A stretch of DNA of 64,000 bases from Phanerochaete sordida (Eukaryota > Basidiomycota > Agaricomycetes > Polyporales > Phanerochaetaceae). Positions 23,506 to 35,668 of this stretch are shown here, piece by piece; within the stretch, counting starts at the first letter, position 1, and the number at the start of each line of letters is the position of its first letter. The stretch is from the NCBI GenBank assembly GCA_019973155.2, contig BPQB01000032.1, positions 124,001 through 188,000 on the forward strand. The letters are read 5' to 3'. The position numbers and the translations under genes were made by a program. The notes under the pieces were generated by a model, which worked only from the letters and a program-made list of their open reading frames with translations, was not told where the DNA came from and did not search any database.

Positions 23506-23815
23506 TTGCTTGCAATTGCGAAGCGCTTATGCACAATTGTGCACAATTGTGGGCAACTGCGAGGCACGTGTGAACAATTGCGCACAATTGTGAACCCCAG
23601 CGGAAATTGCAGAAAATCAGGAGAACAAGTCCATAGTGCACAATTGCGCACAGTTGCTCACAGTTACTCACAATTGCTCACAATTGTGCACCCCCTGTGA
23701 GCAACTGTGAGCAACAGGTATATATAAGGCGAAGTTTGTGACAGGCGGCGTTGTGCACAATTGCTCACAATTGCCAACAATTGCTCATAGTTGCTCGCAG
23801 TTGCTCACCAGAAAG
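23506..23815. repeat. Degenerate minisatellite of (C/G)CACAATTGY units
   Basis: Roughly 25 degenerate copies of a 10-11 bp unit such as GCACAATTGTG, CTCACAATTGC and GAGCAACTGTG, in two blocks (23506-23720 and 23750-23810) split by a unique stretch with TATATAAGG at about 23721. The core CAATTG is its own reverse complement, so the array reads alike on both strands; variants CAGTTG/CAACTG also occur. Confidence 0.8.
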
Positions 23816-24460
23816 GAATTATGCACGAGTAAGATCCAAACACGAAGTTTATTTGTCCACCACCGGCAGTCATACGCTACGCCAGCGTCCCCCGAGGCAG
23901 CGGTCCGCAGAGGCGCCCAAGCCTCCCCAGCCCACACCATCAAGTACTGCCAATCCCGGAACTCGGTAATATACTGACTGATCTTCACATTCTCGCCCGG
24001 AGCAGGTGAATATTAGTCGTAGATGGCGCAGAAATATTGCGGCAAATACACGGCCCAGGTACACGACACCTGTTAGCGCAGCCGTCTTCAATGTGACCAT
24101 TACAGCTTCCACAGACATCGCAATCGGTAGCTGAATGCTCTTTGGAAGCTCTAGTGGAATTACTAGGGCACCGCAGCGTAGATGTAAGTGCTCATCACCC
24201 CCACACTCTCATCGATGTCCTGACTTTAACACAGGTTGTTACGGTAGAGTCACCGCACCGACTCCTGACGGCACTGATAACAGCACCGCGCCTTGCGTAC
24301 CTAGTGATAGCGTTCAGCAATGGGGGGTTTAGAATGCTGATTATCATACCAAATCCTGCAATTTTCCCCGCCGGACATAGCCAGGTGACTGCTCCACTGG
24401 GAGCGGTGCCATGAACCCTCGAGGGCGTCCGAATGCGCACTGGATCAAGAGATGCCTAGG

Positions 24461-24466
24461 ATATAA
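24461..24466 (+). promoter_or_regulatory. TATA box of DUF6593 gene
   Basis: GATATAAAGATG 74 bp before the ATG at 24535. The in-frame ATG at 24469 lies too close to the TATA box to be within the transcript. Confidence 0.55.
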
Positions 24467-24534
24467 AGATGGGGGAGCACCTTCTACTGTGCTCTGAACG
24501 CTCCATCTTCTCCCATACCCTCCACTGCACAGTC

Positions 24535-25437
24535 ATGACTTCCTCAGGCTCACAAGCAACGGGCTCCCAACTCACCCTCGTCGACCTCCCCGAGCTCAGC
24601 CGCGCGAGCACCAACACCCTGCCACTCGCCACGAAGGTGCTGCACTTCACGGAGGACGACATTACCAGCACGAAAATATCCGTCAGCGGGGATCCCTCGA
24701 CGCATTATGTCGTATACTCCGGCGGCCAGGCGACGCGCGTCGTCCGCGTCGCCGACGGCGCCCCCGTACGAGTGGGCGGGATCCAGCGGCGGATCCTCCT
24801 GCCCGACCTGCTGACCGTCGGCGACTTCGAGATGCGGCTCAACCAGTGGCTCAGGATGCCGCTGCTGTACTCCATGTAAGCTACGATCTCTTCCCGCGCT
24901 GCTGCGAGACGGAAGTGGTGCGGCCTTGAGAACAAACCTAAAAAGCCATTATGCATCACCTACGAGATGTGCTGCCTGTGCATGCCGTTCCTTGGTGCCT
25001 GGCAATTGTCGTCGAGAAGCTCTGCTGACTGGAGACGGTCTTGTCTCCACGTCGTGACAGCGCTGTCTTTATTTCGTTCCTGCCTTTAGCTGATGCTGGG
25101 TTGATGGATGCAGCCCCGCCACCATGCACGTACGGGACGCAACCTATACCTGGCGGTTCCAAGGCTGGAATCAGCTACAGGTGCGTGTCATCATACTGTA
25201 TTTGCACTTGCCCCACCATACTGACTTCACCGCTCCAAGTTGCACGACGATCGCCAGCCAGCCGCGGCCTCGGCGGTGGCGTGGTTCGACCGCTCGCGTG
25301 TCCGTCCAGGTTGTGCAGATGGCGGTTCATTGACACCCACCATCTCAATCAGCCAGAAAGTAGAAGATGTGATGGACGAGATCGTGTTAGCGGTGGTGAT
25401 AATAGAGCATAGGCTCCGGTCGGCGGAGACGTCGTAA
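24535..25437 (+). CDS. DUF6593-domain protein
   Basis: Three exons: 24535-24875, 25114-25180, 25240-25437; 201 aa. The pattern matches the basidiomycete DUF6593 family: a beta-rich start (KVLHFTEDDITSTKISVSGD, THYVVYSG), repeated aromatic strands, DATYTWRFQGWNQLQLHDDR, and an ending of EDVMDEIVLAVVIIEHRLR. Function of the family is unknown to me. The first intron as drawn is 238 bp, unusually long here, and may hide a further small exon; the other junction is clean. The stop is TAA 25435-25437. Confidence 0.75.
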
Positions 25438-25549
25438 ACACTAACCGCACGCAGGATTCTACATCTGAACGCGAGAAATCCATGATCCATTATTGCTCGC
25501 GAAAGATCGAGTTTCAGGCCGCAGTAAAGGACCATCGCTAACAGATCCC

Positions 25550-27611
25550 CTACTCCTCGAGGCTAAACGCCTCCAGATTGTCCGGCAGCGACTTCGAGTG
25601 CTCCGCGGAGCGGCGAATGAGACCCGCTGCTGCTTCAGAACGAGGCTCCAGAGAGATCTCGAATGGCTCCGGGAAGCTGCCACTTGTCAGAACCGCTGTC
25701 AGATGAACCACGCTACTCACTTGATCCCGTGGGTACTGTCCTCGACCACGGGCTCCACGATGTTCCCATTCGCGTCGCGGCCCTTCGCAATGTTGAAAGT
25801 CGCTAGCGTCGCGGCGATAGACACGAACAAGTGGGCCTGTGCAACAAGCTTCCCTGGACAGACTCTGACGCGGACATGTCAGTGTCCACAGCTCACGGTA
25901 AGTGGCTGCGCGTACCTCCGGCCGAAACCGAACGCGAACTCCATGCTGTCAGGTGCGCCCTCTTCGGAGAAGCGCTCCGGGACGAACTTGCCCGCGTCGC
26001 GGTAGACACGTTCATCGTGCAGAATGGCCCTGTCACGAACGTGTCAGTCGGAGACTCTGGCTACGACGTATCATACGCACCAAACATTCGCGATAGCCGC
26101 CGTCCCAGCAGGGATGAAATATCCTCGATAAGTGTCGTCCTGGCTCGCAGCATGCGGGACTGCGATACGATCAGTGTCCTACAAAGCACCACGTAAAGAC
26201 CGCTTTGCTTACCCAGGCCCACTACCGGATGCCATCTGAAAACCTCCTGCATGATGGCCTTTATGTATGGCAGGTTTTCCATATCTTCAACGCGCGGCAG
26301 CCGATCGTTACCAATCACAGTGTCAATCTCTGCCTGTGCTTTCGCCTGGACCTCAGGGTAAAGCGTCATAGCGAGGAAGAACCATGACATTGCGGCTGTC
26401 GTCTGCCGCAGCGGTGAGCATGATGCCCCCGCGGCAGCAGGGGATGCGTACCGTGTCCATCTGGCCCAGCAGTATGCCGGAACTACACAGTTTGATGCAG
26501 TGCTCCGTTTCTGCATCGCCGTTTGCCTCTCCGAGTAGCATCGCGCTGAAGGACGCCCCGGCAGTCCCCATTTCCTGCCACGAGCTTGTGAAGATGTTTG
26601 CACGCCGAGTGATAACTGACTCACTATGTGCCGCTTCGTCTCCTCGAACGGCTTGTTGAGGCACTCCGTGACAACAGGCTTGGCGCGGGCGGCATAGCGC
26701 TGGAAATACGCCAGAGGGAACCACGTCGGCAGGTATCGCACTGGCAGCCGTGTGAGCACCGTGGCAGGCACGTCGCAGCAGCATTCGACTCACAGACTGG
26801 GATCACGTCCACGAGGAACGTCCCGAATGTGATCGTCTCGGAGAAGTACTTGCTCGTCTCGAGCATTGTGTCGTAGAACTCTGCGTCCTCGTCTAAGCCC
26901 GGGTAGCCGTATGCGACCTTCATCGCGACCGCGGCAGCGTTCCTGCGCTTTGTCAGCCGCCGCGCGTAGCCAGATGTCTTGAGACGAGACGCACCTCCGA
27001 GCAACATCGACGAATGCGTCCGGGCTCCGGCGCAGGTTCTCGAGCAGAAACGCGCTCTGGCGGTCCAGCAACGGCGCAAAACTGCGCATGGCACCCACCC
27101 CTAGGCCGCGGCGCAGGAGCTTGCGGCAGCTGCGGAAGCGCGGGGTGTTGCTCGTCAGGAACACAGTGTCTTCAAATCCAACTCTGCGAGTGCATGCGTC
27201 AGTGCGCACGGTGCTGGTGGGGAAAGCACGTACAGGTCGCGGGCCATGACCAGCTGCGAGCGGTCGGAGTAGATTGCGGAGCGCCCGACGAAGAGGTCCG
27301 AGATGGCCTGGCGCGAGTTGAGCACGAGCAGGCTGAGGCCCGGTAGGCGGAGTGTCACAAGGTCGCCTGAGCAACCCAGTCAGCCCTCGGCCTCGAGCAC
27401 TCGGACCTGGCGCATCCTCACCATATTCCTTGGACAGATCCCTGAACACGCGGGCGGCGTCCTTTGAGGGCATCTGTAGCAGGTTCCCTACGAACGGCGC
27501 GCCAGGGGGGCCTGGCGGGAGATGGTTCGGCCTGCCGCGCTTTCGCCATGCGTAGAACAGGAAGGACAAGCAGAGTCCGACAGCAAGGGTATCCGCGAGT
27601 AGCAGTAACAT
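25550..27611 (-). CDS. Cytochrome P450 A (CYP64/CYP5144-like), tandem pair
   Basis: Haem-thiolate monooxygenase, ER-anchored. The N-terminal anchor is MLLLLADTLAVGLCLSFLFY, then the proline hinge LPPGPPGAP. By splicing about ten 50-bp introns the frame continues through PVLRYLPTWFP, KRHIEMGTAGASF, the I-helix, ALYPEVQAKAQAE-type J region, EVFRWHPVV (ExxR), PERFSEEGAPDS and the haem motif FGFGRRVCPGK, to SLPDNLEAFSLEE and a stop. The cysteine ligand and ExxR are intact, so the gene looks functional. The I-helix reads GQMDTT where AGxDTT is usual (Gly to Gln). It resembles basidiomycete P450s annotated as O-methylsterigmatocystin oxidoreductase-like; the substrate cannot be told. Gene B next door is a close paralogue. 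Confidence 0.9.
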
Positions 27612-27894
27612 GGTGGGGATCGCAGAAGACGAGCAGGCAGGCCAGCATGTCTCGGATGTCTTTTCAACCTCTGCGGCTGACTGCAAGCCTCTCAGCCCTG
27701 CGATTGACGAGCAGGCATGGCTTCACGTCAATGTGGTCGAAAACAAGTGGGGATCCCGAAGAAGCGCCCTGGAGTCGCACTCAGCATATTCATTCCAGCA
27801 GCTAGCACGAAGAAATGTACCACAGCGCGAGGTGTCCATTGCTCATGACAATTCGAGTCGCGATGTCCGTATGCAAACAGCGCTGAATAAACCC
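27612..27894. repeat. Duplicated upstream segment of P450 A (partner 29971-30150)
   Basis: Sequence upstream of P450 A (TGCGGCTGACTGCAAGCCTC near 27670) recurs upstream of P450 B (TGCGGCTGCCTGCAAGCCTC near 30033), and similarity continues for about 120 bp. The duplication therefore copied promoter and gene together. Confidence 0.65.
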
Positions 27895-29970
27895 CTACTC
27901 TTCAAGGCTGAAAACGTCCAGGTCGTCCGGCAGCGTCCTCGAGTGCTCCGCGGAACGACGGATAAGTTCCGCCGCCGCTTCAGAACGAGGCCCCAGAGAG
28001 ATCTCGTATGACTTAGGGAAGCTGCCAAGATGATCAGACACACTCCTGAAGACGAACCGCGCTACACTCACTTGATTGGGCCGGAGCCGTCTTCGAGATC
28101 GAGCTCTATGACGTGACCATCGGCATTCTGGGCCCTCGCAATGTTCAAGGTTGCCAGTGTCGCGGTAATAGACACGAAGATGTGCGCCTGCGCGACAAGC
28201 TTTCCCGGACAGACTCTGCCGCAGACATGTCAGTATCCACCTTTCACGACGAGCGACGACTCGTACCTCCGCCCGAAACCGAACGCGATGTCGATGCTGT
28301 CAGGTGCGCCTTCCTCGGAGAACCGCTCCGGGATGAATTTATCCGCGTCGTGGTACACACTCTCGTCATGTAGAACGGCCCTGGGACATCGACGTCAGCC
28401 GGAGACCGGAGCTACAATGTGCGACGCGTACCAGATATTCGCAACAGCAGTCGTCCCTGCGGGGATGACATATCCTCGGTAGATGTCGTCCTCGCTCGCA
28501 ACATGCGGAACTTCAATGTAATCAGCGTCCTGCACAGTGGCAAGTGAGAACCGCGCCTGTTCGTACCTACGAGCACGATCGGATGCCACCTGAAGACCTC
28601 CTGCATGATAGCCTGGATGTACGGCAGGTCCTTTCGATCCTCGATGCGTGGCAACCGGTCATTACCAATCACCGTGTCAATCTCTGCCTGTGCCTTCGCT
28701 TGGACCTCGGGATAGAGCGCCATGGCGAGGAAGAACCAGGACATTGCAGCTGTCGTCTGCCGTAGCAATGAGCATCATGGGCGCACGGTAGCAGAAGACG
28801 CCTACCGTGTCTGTCTGGCCTAGCAGAATTCCAGAGCTCGACTGTTTGATGCAGTACTCCGTCTCCGGATCGCCGTTTGCTTCTTCTAGGAGCATAGCAC
28901 TGAAGGACGCGCTAGCGGTCGCTGTTTCCTACGCCGCAATATGAGGAATAGTACATGCCAAATGATCACCTTGACCAACCATGTGCTGCTTCACCGCCTC
29001 GAAGGGCTTATCGATGCACTCCTGGACGATGGGCCGAGCGCGGGCAGCATACCGCTGGAAGTGCGCGAGCGGGAACCACTCTGGCAGGTGCCGCACTGAT
29101 AGTCCTGTGAGCAGATAGTAAAACACGAGTCGCGGTAGCGCTTGACTTACAGAACGGAAGTAGATCCACAAGCCATGTTCCTAGTGTCGTCGTCTCCAGA
29201 AAATATTCGCTCGTGCGGAGCATCATATCGAGGAGCTCCTCGTCCACGCTCGGATAACCATACGCAATTTTCATCGAAACCGCAGCGGCGTTCCTGCCGC
29301 CTGTGTCAGCCGCGCCGCACATTTATATTTTCGAGGCAGCGCACCGTTTGACGATTTCGACAAAATCGGCAGGGCGGCGGCACAGGTTCTCAAGGAGAAA
29401 TGCGCTCTGACGATTCAAGAACGGCGCAAAGCTGCGCGCGGGGCCTGCTCCGAGGCCACGGCGCAGGAGCTTGCGACATTTGCGGAAGCGTGGCGTATTG
29501 TTCTGCCTGAGGATCGAGTCCTTGAACCCGACTCTGCGATGACGCGTGTAAATGTGCAAGAACGAAGGTTCCAAGGGGGTGAATCACGCACAGTTCGCCA
29601 GACATGACCAGCTGGCTCCGGTCAGAGTACACGGCAGAACGCCCGACGAGGAGGTCCGAGATGGCCTGGCGCGAGTTGAGTACGAGCAGAGTGGAGCTCG
29701 GTAGACGCAGCGTCACAACGTCGCCTGAGGGACCGGGTCAGCCCCTCGACCTCGAGCACTCGGACCGAGCATGCCCTCACCATATCCCTTGGACAAGTCC
29801 CTAAGTGCGCGGGCCACGCCGTTCGCGGGGATCTGCAGCAGGTTACCAAGGAGCGGCGCGCCAGGAGGGCCTGGTGGGAGGTAGTTCGCCCTGCCGCGTT
29901 TGCGCCATGCATAGTGCAGGAAGAACAGGCAGAGCCCAACCGCGAGTATGTCTGCGAGTAAGAGCGACAT
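27895..29970 (-). CDS. Cytochrome P450 B, tandem paralogue of A
   Basis: Same exon structure and family as P450 A. It starts MSLLLADILAVGLCLFFLHY, with hinge LPPGPPGAP, PFLRHLPEWFP, an I-helix of GQTDTT, EVFRWHPIV (ExxR), PERFSEEGAPDS, haem motif FGFGRRVCPGK, and ends TLPDDLDVFSLEE. All splice junctions I could follow keep the frame, but two are weak: one intron begins GTTGGT (after KQHM), and an acceptor AAG precedes V-PHVASEDD. Amino-acid identity with A is high over the whole length, so the copies are recent relative to other features, yet both keep all catalytic residues. The shared Gln in the I-helix predates the duplication. Confidence 0.9.
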
Positions 29971-30669
29971 GGTGGGGGATAGAGGAGATAAGGAGACATG
30001 TCAGCATGTTCTACGCGTATTTTGGATCTTTTGCGGCTGCCTGCAAGCCTCTCCGCGCTGCGGCTGACGAGCAGCCATGGTTCCATGTCATTGATGTGGG
30101 CGAGAGCAAGTGCGGATGTCGAGGAAGCGCTCAGAGTCGGACGCCGCGGCGGACCGCGGCACGAGCTCGAACAGCTTGTAAAATACATAGAACATCAACA
30201 CTATCCATCCTTGATCAATCTCATCTACATCCTTGTGTCAGGTCTAGTATACTTTGTGACGCCAGAGAAGGACTGGGACATTTAACAACAGGGGCCAAGA
30301 GGTACTAAGTACAAGAGTTATTGAAAGTTGTCGGCGTTAGCGGCCGCAGCCATTATTTACGTCAAAACTATAGCCAGGCTAAGCCAGTTATCCCTACGTT
30401 ATCTCCCCAAAGTAGTCAGTCAGACACAAGATGCTGACAAATTAGAGCGGTCTTCTCCTAATTTGGGTTGTTGAGGCCGGGATAACTGCCTGATTCTCCG
30501 TGCTGAACAACTTGAACCTGAACAGCTCGACCTCTCGATGCCAACCGAGGGCACGGTCGTGTTTCCTGTACGATTAGTGCTGTATTTGTGACACTGCCAG
30601 ACATACTCTTCCTGGAATCCACTTGCATCTTGTCACCGAACTCTCAAGTACTGAGTAAGCCCCGACGCA
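29971..30669. other. Intergenic; divergent P450 B / Atg1 promoters
   Basis: About 700 bp between divergently transcribed P450 B and ATG1. The first 150 bp are the duplicated P450 upstream segment; nothing else is recognised. Confidence 0.5.
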
Positions 30670-33600
30670 ATGCCACCATCTGCGGCCGCCCCGCCGACTC
30701 AGCGGACGACGAGTACTGGCTCAGACAGACCTGCCTTGACCCAGCGGAGAGCGGAAGACGAAGAACTGAGGCCTTATGTGATCGTGAGCGACTTGGGCAA
30801 AGGCAGCTTCGCAACCGTCTATCGCGGCTATCATGAGGTCCGTCCCCCGCCTGCTCAGACCTGCGCTTCACGGCGATGCTCAACAGAATTCCTGCAGGAA
30901 ACTAATCAAGCTGTGGCAATCAAGACTGTGAATCGGAGCGGGCTCAGCCACAAGCTGCTCGAGAACCTGCAAGGAGAGATAGACATCCTCAAGGCCCTCC
31001 ACCATCGGCATATAACGCGATTACTGGACATTGTGGTACGGTTCCCTCCGTTATCCTAGCCAAAGCGCCAGGTTTGACACGTCGTACATAGCAAGGCGAA
31101 CGCAACATATATCTGATTATTGAGTTCTGCGCGGGCGGAGATCTCTCTAATTACATCAAGAAGCGCGGTCGTGTCGAAGGCCTTGAATATGTGCCATCTC
31201 CTGGAGCAGCGCCGATATACTACCCACATCCGAAGACTGGAGGTTTAGATGAGATTGTGGTCAGGAGCTTTCTGCGGCAATTGGGTGCGTGGCTTGTCGT
31301 AAGATTGTCTTCGCAACCCTGACCTTCTTTCAGCCCGTGCGCTGAAGTTCCTGCGGAAACGCAACCTCATACATCGCGACTTGAAGCCACAGGTACGTCT
31401 GTCAGGACGATTTGAGTGACTTTGATTCATGTCGATACAGAACCTGTTGCTAAACCCAGCCTCCGAACAAGACCTAGCAAATGGACATCCCCTAGGAGTT
31501 CCCATACTCAAGGTCGCTGACTTCGGCTTTGCTCGTTCGCTCGGGGAGAAGATGATGGCCGAAACGCTTTGCGGCTCTCCGTGAGTATTTCGCGCCGTGT
31601 AACTCCCACGGAAGCTCACTCGCACTAGACTATACATGGCACCTGAGATCCTGCGCTACGAGAAATACAACGCGAAAGCGGATTTGTGGTCGGTCGGCGC
31701 GGTGCTGTTCGAAATGGCGGTCGGGCGACCGCCGTTCCGTGCCCAGAATCACATCGAATTGCTGAAGAAGATCGAGAACTCGAAAGGCATCGTCTTCCCT
31801 GACGAGGACCCGCAAGCCATCGCTCGAGCGACGGACCGGGGCGAACAAGTTACCACAGTGCCACCGGACGTCAAGAAGCTTATTCGTGGCTTGCTCAAGC
31901 GACTACCTGCGGAGCGGCTGTCGTTCGAGGACTTCTTTGGTAGCACTGCGATGGAGAAGTCGAAATTCCCCAGGCCGACCCGGGACGCACCGCCACCGCC
32001 CGTCGAGGAGTACGAGGCTCCTGCTGCACCTCACGAGGTCCCTGAACACCACCGAATAATACCCCCGGAAGTCTTGGATCCGAAGGCTATGATTCCGCCG
32101 AGTAAATTCGCCTTCCGGAGGAGAGAGTCGGGAATGGGTGAGAGGTAAGCTATCCAAATAAGGCGCTTTGCCACTTCGCGCTCAAGTGCTCTATTGTAGT
32201 TCGTCTTCGCGCCCATCAAGGGACAGTCGCCAGTCACCAGCTCAGAGTCCTCCTACGCGGCTGGTGCCTTTGGCAGGAGAAGGCTCAGATATCCCCGGGG
32301 AGACCGAGGAAGACGGTTTGCTTCGACGTGAATATGTTCTTGTCGACGACCGGAATGCTGTGGAGGTGAACCGCGCAATTGATGGTTAGCCTAGTATGCC
32401 TCACTCTCTGACATTTGTGCTGACCTAGATATCCAGAGATCCAGTCAGCTCGCAAGCGACCTCTGCGCGACAGGAGGTCTCCACAGTCCCCTGTAGACGA
32501 AGTGCAACCGGCTCCGTTCCCGACCTATGGATCAACTGACTCACCCTCCCCAATAAGCTTCCCACCGCCACCGAACCCAAATGCCCCGCCTTCCTCTGGT
32601 TCACCCTCCAGCCTCGGAGCGCGCACCAACGCCCTGACTCGTGCACTCAACGCAGCCTCTAAGAAGCTTTTCGGTGCTTCAACTTCGCCCCGAACGTCAG
32701 GACACTACCGAGACTACACATCCTCATCACCACGGCGGCAGCAGATTATCTCATCGCGTGGCGCAGGACTCGGACTCGATATTGAAGGCATGCGGGACCC
32801 GCAGGAGGACGCGCTGTTGGAGTCGCTGGAGGAACTTGCGCAGAAGACAGAAGTGCTCACTCACTGGGCCGACGAGATGTTCGACTACGTTAAGAAAGTG
32901 CCACAGAGTGCGTATCCGGACTTATCTGCTGCCTTCGCTGTGCTTACGCCCTGCGTAGAGCCCCTACCGGACCCCGAGAAATTCGAACGTCGCGAAGGCG
33001 AGCCCGAGAAACACGCCGCTCGCAGAAAGCACGCCGACTATCAGGCCCAGTACAACGCTGTCACCTGCGTGGCGCTGTATATGCTCCTCATGTCGTTCGG
33101 CCAGAAGGGTATCGATAAGCTTCGCAACTACCACGAGCACATGCAGATGCGGGATCCCGACGGGGACTACGAAGTCAGCGAGGGTTTTGACGAAGGTATG
33201 ATATGACTAATGTGGCGCCGATAGTGGCTAATAGGCATCACAGCGTTGACGTGGTTCAAGGAGCAGTTCATCAAGTGCCATGAACGTGCTGCGCTGGTGA
33301 AGACATGGCTGCCTGCACAATACGCTGGACCACCAACCTTCCTGGACCAGCTGGTCTATGACCGGGCGCTGCATCTGGTTCGCTTGCGTTTCGTGTGATC
33401 GCAGGGTTTTGCTTACAGACTCTTCAGAGCCGCACTGCTGCCCGGAAGGAGTTGTTGGATCAGGCCAACAGCCCGGACGAATGCGAGAAGCTCTACGAGG
33501 AGTCACTTTGGTGCTTATATGCACTTCAAGACGACCTTTTGCAGACTGACAATCCGTTCATGGAGGAGGATCGTACGACCATACAGACTTGTGAGTTTCT

Positions 33601-33843
33601 TTTTACGCCGCACCGGTGATGCAAAGCGAGGCTTACCCACATGACAGGGATCAAGCGCACCAAACTCCGGCTCGTCCGCTGCCGCGTTCGCATGGGCATG
33701 AACGATCGTGAACGGCTGAAGGACGCGCGCATGGACAAGAACCTCGACGACGCTATGCACGACCCTGCACCCTGGGATATGGGACGGACCGAGCCTCCAC
33801 GGCGCGACGCTGTGTCCCAGCCTTCGTCGCTGCCCCGTTCATA
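30670..33843 (+). CDS. atg1: Autophagy serine/threonine kinase Atg1/ULK
   Basis: Initiates autophagy as the kinase of the Atg1-Atg13-Atg17 complex at the pre-autophagosomal site. The first exons are 30670-30837, 30898-31035 and 31092-31284; about ten follow. Kinase domain: [15 protein letters not shown] (Gly loop), AVAIKTV (catalytic Lys), EGEIDILK-like helix, [33 protein letters not shown] (HRD Asp), ADFGFARSL (DFG) and [11 protein letters not shown]. The insert [14 protein letters not shown] between helix D and E is typical of fungal Atg1. A long Ser/Pro linker follows. The C-terminal part, from about [18 protein letters not shown] to [17 protein letters not shown], fits the tandem MIT domain that binds Atg13. 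Start and stop are well supported. Confidence 0.93.
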
Positions 33844-34371
33844 ATACGACACTGAACATCTTCACCATTTATGCGTACTCTTTCCACCTAGACTTGACTC
33901 TACCATCACCATGCGTTTTGCTCATCACACTATCTTCATCATATCGGCTTTCTGGATCGTAATTCGGTGACATGGACTGCATACCATTCCAATGTATATT
34001 CTTTATCTAATATTGTACAGGCTATGTACCATTGACCGGCACCCTTCACCGTCCATCTTCACTTCATCCTCTCGGTCATCGTGTACTTGTAGCGCTTTCT
34101 GCCTCTGGGCATGCTGTAATATAGCTGGCTCTCCGGACCGCAATGCATCTCCTTCACTCTATTCCACGGGCGCTTGCGATCTTAAGCTTTCCTCCCAGGA
34201 TGGAGCTCCTCCATGTTCTTCGTCCGGTTTGTAGCCTGCGTGCATCGCTCGGCTTGTAAGCATAGGATCACAGTACTCACAAATGCATGCTCACAACATT
34301 CTACAGCGAAGCATATCGCCTACCAACCCTTCGCTAGGCTTGCAAGTCGCTCGCTGTCGACCGCCGGAGTG
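33844..34371. other. Intergenic, no supported gene
   Basis: About 530 bp between Atg1 and the polyphosphatase. An upstream in-frame ATG at 34213 would add a mitochondrion-like leader (RLASRSLSTAGV) to the next gene, but intron-like acceptors interrupt it. Confidence 0.45.
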
Positions 34372-35668
34372 ATGTCACCTCCAACACCAGGGCTCGCACA
34401 ATTCCTTGCCGAGTCGAAGGCAAATTATTTGAAAGACATTCAGGATGGGAAGGGAAAGGATTGGACGATAGTTATGGGGAATGAGGCAGGAGGTGCGCTA
34501 GACTTTATCGTGCTAATGCGCGAAGTGTTGACCGCCTGCAGACCTAGACTCTCTTGCCAGTGCTATAGGCTACGCCTGGTTCAGGTCTGCTATCCTCAAG
34601 GACACTGCCATTTCACTCATCCAGACCCCTCGCCCCGACCTATGTCTTCGGGCAGAGAACCTGTACGCCTTGGAGCTAGCTGGCCTCAACGCGTCCACGC
34701 AGGATCTTCTCTGCATCGATGACATACCTTCATCTTCTACATTTCCCTCTACGAAATTCGCTCTTGTCGACCACAATCGACTGCAGACACGCTTTACGGA
34801 GGGTAACCCCGAGAGTCGCGTGATTGGCATTCTGGACCACCACGAAGACGAAGGACACCACAAGGACGCAGACCCTCGCGTCATCGTCGTACCCACCGGC
34901 AGCGCCGCGTCTCTGGTCGCGCGACACCTCTGCGAGAAGTGTCCCGACGACATACCGAAGGAGCTATCAACGCTACTGCTATGCGCGATATTGGTGGACA
35001 CGAACGGGCTCAAGCCAGGCGGGAAAGCTGAGCAGATCGACCGCGAGGCAGCTGCGTACTTGACGCCGCGTTCGCTGCTCTTCTCTCCCGACAACCTCAC
35101 CGCTTCTGAGTTACACGACGAACCACGCCTGCAAGAGCTGTCAGCGGCGTTACAGTCGAAGAAGGGCGATGTCTCGCATCTCGGTACCCGAGACTTGCTT
35201 CGGCGCGACTATAAGGAGTATGCCTTCACTCCATCCTGGCTTCCGAACAAGACAATTCACGTTGGGCTGGCGTCTGTACCCATCGGCCTCCACCCTTGGA
35301 TTTCGATGGACAAGTCGTTCTGGTCTTCTGCCGAGCAGTGGATGGCGGACCGCAACCTCGCAGCCCTCGGGATCCTGACGTCATTCCGAGACGAGAAGAA
35401 GCTCAACAAGCATGGCAAGCCGAAACATCGTCGCGAACAGCTGTTCATCGTTCGCGAGGACGTCGAGGACCTTGCCGAACGCCTGTTCAAAGGGCTCAAG
35501 CACTCGGAGGAGCTCGACTTGAAGAAGAGATCGTTGGCGGACGACTATCGCACGGAGGCGCCTTCGTCGTTCGCTAAGAGGTACAGGGCGAAGGTTTGGG
35601 AGCAGGGTAACAACGATGCAACCCGCAAAGTTACTGCTCCCTTAGTCAAGCGAATCATCGAAGGCTGA
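34372..35668 (+). CDS. DHH-family exopolyphosphatase (PPX1-like)
   Basis: Cleaves terminal phosphate from inorganic polyphosphate; family of yeast Ppx1 and metazoan Prune. Two exons, 34372-34492 and 34542-35668; 415 aa. Motifs: GNEAGDLDSLASAIGYAW (motif I, D-x-D, spliced across the intron), ALVDHN (motif II), ILDHHEDEG (DHH motif III with acidic residues), a motif-IV-like CAILVDTNGLK, and a C-terminal DHHA2 domain (IHVGLASVPIGLHPW onward). Metal ligands look complete. An N-terminal extension from 34213 with arginine/serine-rich sequence might give a mitochondrial form; the start at 34372 is the safer choice. Confidence 0.88.

Larger units (their letters stand above)
23033..24534. other. Intergenic with a CAATTG-rich repeat array
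   Basis: 1.5 kb between the nuclease and the DUF6593 gene. Apart from the repeat at 23506-23815 I see no supported gene; the frames that cross the array (with NCAQLCAIVH-like runs) are products of the repeat. Confidence 0.55.

Noticed and set aside
23235..23671. Frames with repeated NCAQLCAIVH-like runs
   Set aside because: Translation of the CAATTG minisatellite, not a repeat protein; no start context or introns.
34213..34371. Upstream start for the polyphosphatase with a mitochondrion-like leader
   Set aside because: Possible, but an intron-like acceptor (TTCTACAG) interrupts it and the family start fits 34372.
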